This document shows positions 30,971 to 32,155 of a stretch of DNA of 32,155 nt, one piece after another. The first letter of the stretch is position 1. Each line of letters opens with the position of its first letter. The translations under genes and the position numbers were made by a program. The stretch lies in assembly GCA_013360985.1 (NCBI GenBank), contig JABWAM010000003.1, positions 1-32,155 of the forward strand, given 5' to 3'. The notes under the pieces are model-generated. The model was not told the DNA's origin and ran no database searches. It worked only from the letters and a program-made list of their open reading frames with translations. Source of the DNA: Verrucomicrobiia bacterium (GTDB lineage: Bacteria; Verrucomicrobiota; Verrucomicrobiia; JABWAM01).

Positions 30971-31378
30971 GTGGAGAAGAAGGGTGTCCCCCGCTTCGCT
31001 TCCGTGAACCAAATCGTCCTCAGCGATCGTGCCGCCGCCGATCTCGCGCAGATCGATCGTCTCGAACAGCTTCAAATCGTCGGCGAGTTTTCGCGCCTCC
31101 GCCGGGAGACGCTTCGGATCGGTCGCGACGGCATCGGCGAAATCCACAAGGGACACCGCACGCTTTACCGCAGCCGCTTCAAGGAATACCGAATTTATTT
31201 CGAGAAGAAGGATGATCAACTCCTCGTTCACCATCTCCTCCACAGCAATACGCTCCGAGATTTTTTTGTCCGCTCCAACCTCGACGTGCAGAACGACGAT
31301 CAGTTCGAAGAGAGCGCGAAGTTTTGGAAGTTCCTCGAGCAGCGCGCGCCGAAAGTGCGCACCGACGAACCGCCTTGA
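30971..31378 (+). CDS. RelE/ParE-superfamily toxin-like protein without visible antitoxin
   Basis: The 135-residue protein resembles the RelE/ParE fold: SDRAAADLAQIDRLEQLQIV as the first helix pair, then LYRSRFKEYRIYFEKKDDQL as the central beta-sheet with basic residues, then LVHHLLHSNTLRDFFVRS. The C-terminal tail (about 104-135, acidic and ending KVRTDEPP) is longer than in most RelE toxins of 85-100 residues. RelE relatives cut mRNA on the ribosome; whether this one is active is unknown. No antitoxin-sized gene lies upstream (the tRNA is there), and downstream it is coupled by TGATG to a CbiX-like gene. The start is GTG at 30971; GTG 31004 is an alternative. Confidence 0.62.
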   Translation: MEKKGVPRFASVNQIVLSDRAAADLAQIDRLEQLQIVGEFSRLRRETLRIGRDGIGEIHKGHRTLYRSRFKEYRIYFEKKDDQLLVHHLLHSNTLRDFFVRSNLDVQNDDQFEESAKFWKFLEQRAPKVRTDEPP

Positions 31379-32155
31379 TGCGTCGCGCGGCCCTGCTCCT
31401 TGTCGGCCATGGGGCCTCTGCCGACGCGCGCGCCGGCCAATCTCTCCGCGCCGCGGCATCGGCCCTTCGAACCCGCGGCGTTTTCCGCGAGGTGCGGATC
31501 GGATTCTGGAAAGGCCGTCCGCGTCTCGACCTCGCCGTCGCCCGCGCGAGGAGTCCGATCGTCCTCATCGTTCCATGGCTCTTCAGCGACGGCTGGTTCT
31601 TCCGTCGCGTTATTCCCCAGGCGCTCGGGTTGTGTGGCCGCGTTGCGCAACGGGAGGGACGCCTCTTCCTCCTCGCCGATCCCGTCGGCGTCCATCCCGA
31701 CATGGCGAAGGCGGTCCTGCGCGCCGCCGCCTTTGCCTGTCGTTCCGCGCGCGGCGTTTCTCCTCCGCGCGCCCAAACGACGCTGATTGTGGTCGGCCAT
31801 GGAACAAACCGCGACGGTTCCTCCGCCACCGCGGTGCGCGCCGCCGTCGCCGAACTCCGCCGCCGCGACCAGTGGGCCCAAGTTCTTCCCGCCTACCTGG
31901 ATCAAGAACCTTCCGCGCGCCGCGCGCTGCACCGGGTGCGCGCCCCGTACGCCGTCGTCGTTCCCTTCTTCGCGGGCGACGGACCGCACTCGAGGCGCGA
32001 TCTCCCGCGCCTCATGGGCCTAATGCCCCGCGACGCCCTCCGCCCTCCTCCGAATCCGATCCGATGGCGCAAGCGCCTGCTTGTCTGGCGCGCGCGCGCG
32101 CTGGGAACCGGTCCATGGATGCCGCGGATCGTGCTCGACCAGGCGCGCAAGGCCC
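31378..32155 (+). CDS. CbiX-like sirohydrochlorin chelatase, two-domain (partial, 3' end off window)
   Basis: An open frame starts at ATG 31378 and runs off the window after about 259 codons. Two copies of a chelatase-like half are visible. The first starts ALLLVGHGASADARAGQSL with H11; the second has TLIVVGHGTNRDGSSATAV with H140 and PFFAGDGPHSRRDLP with H203. In CbiX-type enzymes the GHG histidine and a second histidine in the G-x-H-x-x-x-D-I-P segment bind the metal that is inserted into sirohydrochlorin. The first half reads LFSDGWFFRRVIPQ at that place and lacks the second histidine. The start codon overlaps the stop of the RelE-like gene. Role in cobalamin or sirohaem synthesis is inferred from family only. 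Confidence 0.72.
   Translation, partial: MRRAALLLVGHGASADARAGQSLRAAASALRTRGVFREVRIGFWKGRPRLDLAVARARSPIVLIVPWLFSDGWFFRRVIPQALGLCGRVAQREGRLFLLADPVGVHPDMAKAVLRAAAFACRSARGVSPPRAQTTLIVVGHGTNRDGSSATAVRAAVAELRRRDQWAQVLPAYLDQEPSARRALHRVRAPYAVVVPFFAGDGPHSRRDLPRLMGLMPRDALRPPPNPIRWRKRLLVWRARALGTGPWMPRIVLDQARKA

Overview
The window is strongly G+C-rich, gene-dense bacterial chromosome with a Gram-negative cell plan: polysaccharide assembly genes, an ExbB/ExbD energy-transducing pair, a bacterial GatCAB amidotransferase, ArgRS and one tRNA-Leu(UAA). Most adjacent same-strand genes overlap by ATGA or TGATG. My best guess is a Verrucomicrobiota-like or other PVC-type bacterium, but this is inference from gene content and style only; no rRNA or clade marker is present. 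There are no transposases, phage genes or CRISPR arrays.

Region 1 (1-10703) is a surface-glycan locus. On the plus strand it opens with the end of a probable flippase and a sugar-1-phosphate nucleotidyltransferase. A minus-strand operon follows (read 5624 to 936): NeuD/PglD-like acyltransferase, polysaccharide deacetylase-like protein, NodU-type carbamoyltransferase, a second NeuD/PglD-like acyltransferase and a membrane GT2. Diverging from it is a plus-strand operon (about 5656-9318) of Gfo/Idh/MocA oxidoreductase, WbpD-like N-acetyltransferase, SDR epimerase and DegT aminotransferase. This resembles the WbpB/WbpE/WbpD route to 3-acetamido sugars. A GT4 glycosyltransferase closes the region.

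Region 2 (10704-16246) holds a 418-bp non-coding stretch with a degenerate palindromic repeat, a SAM methyltransferase, a DUF1638 protein, YjbQ, an RluA/RluD-type pseudouridine synthase, ExbD, ExbB and a short-lid adenylate kinase.

Region 3 (16397-25424) is a plus-strand cupin (RmlC-like) facing a long minus-strand gene train. In transcription order the train is a coiled-coil tail-anchored protein, a small tail-anchored protein, gatC, gatA, gatB, two SDR sugar enzymes, a second WbpD-like acetyltransferase, a GT2 and UDP-GlcNAc 2-epimerase. Spacing never exceeds 25 bp, so essential tRNA-amidation genes appear physically and translationally tied to glycan genes.

Region 4 (25612-32155) has an M42 aminopeptidase, divergent argS, an MFS exporter coupled to an ALG5-like GT2, tRNA-Leu(UAA), an orphan RelE/ParE-like protein, and a two-domain CbiX-like chelatase that runs off the window. 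The most interesting items are the glycan decoration cassette, the gat-glycan operon led by two unrecognised tail-anchored proteins, and the CbiX-like protein whose first half seems to have lost a metal-binding histidine.
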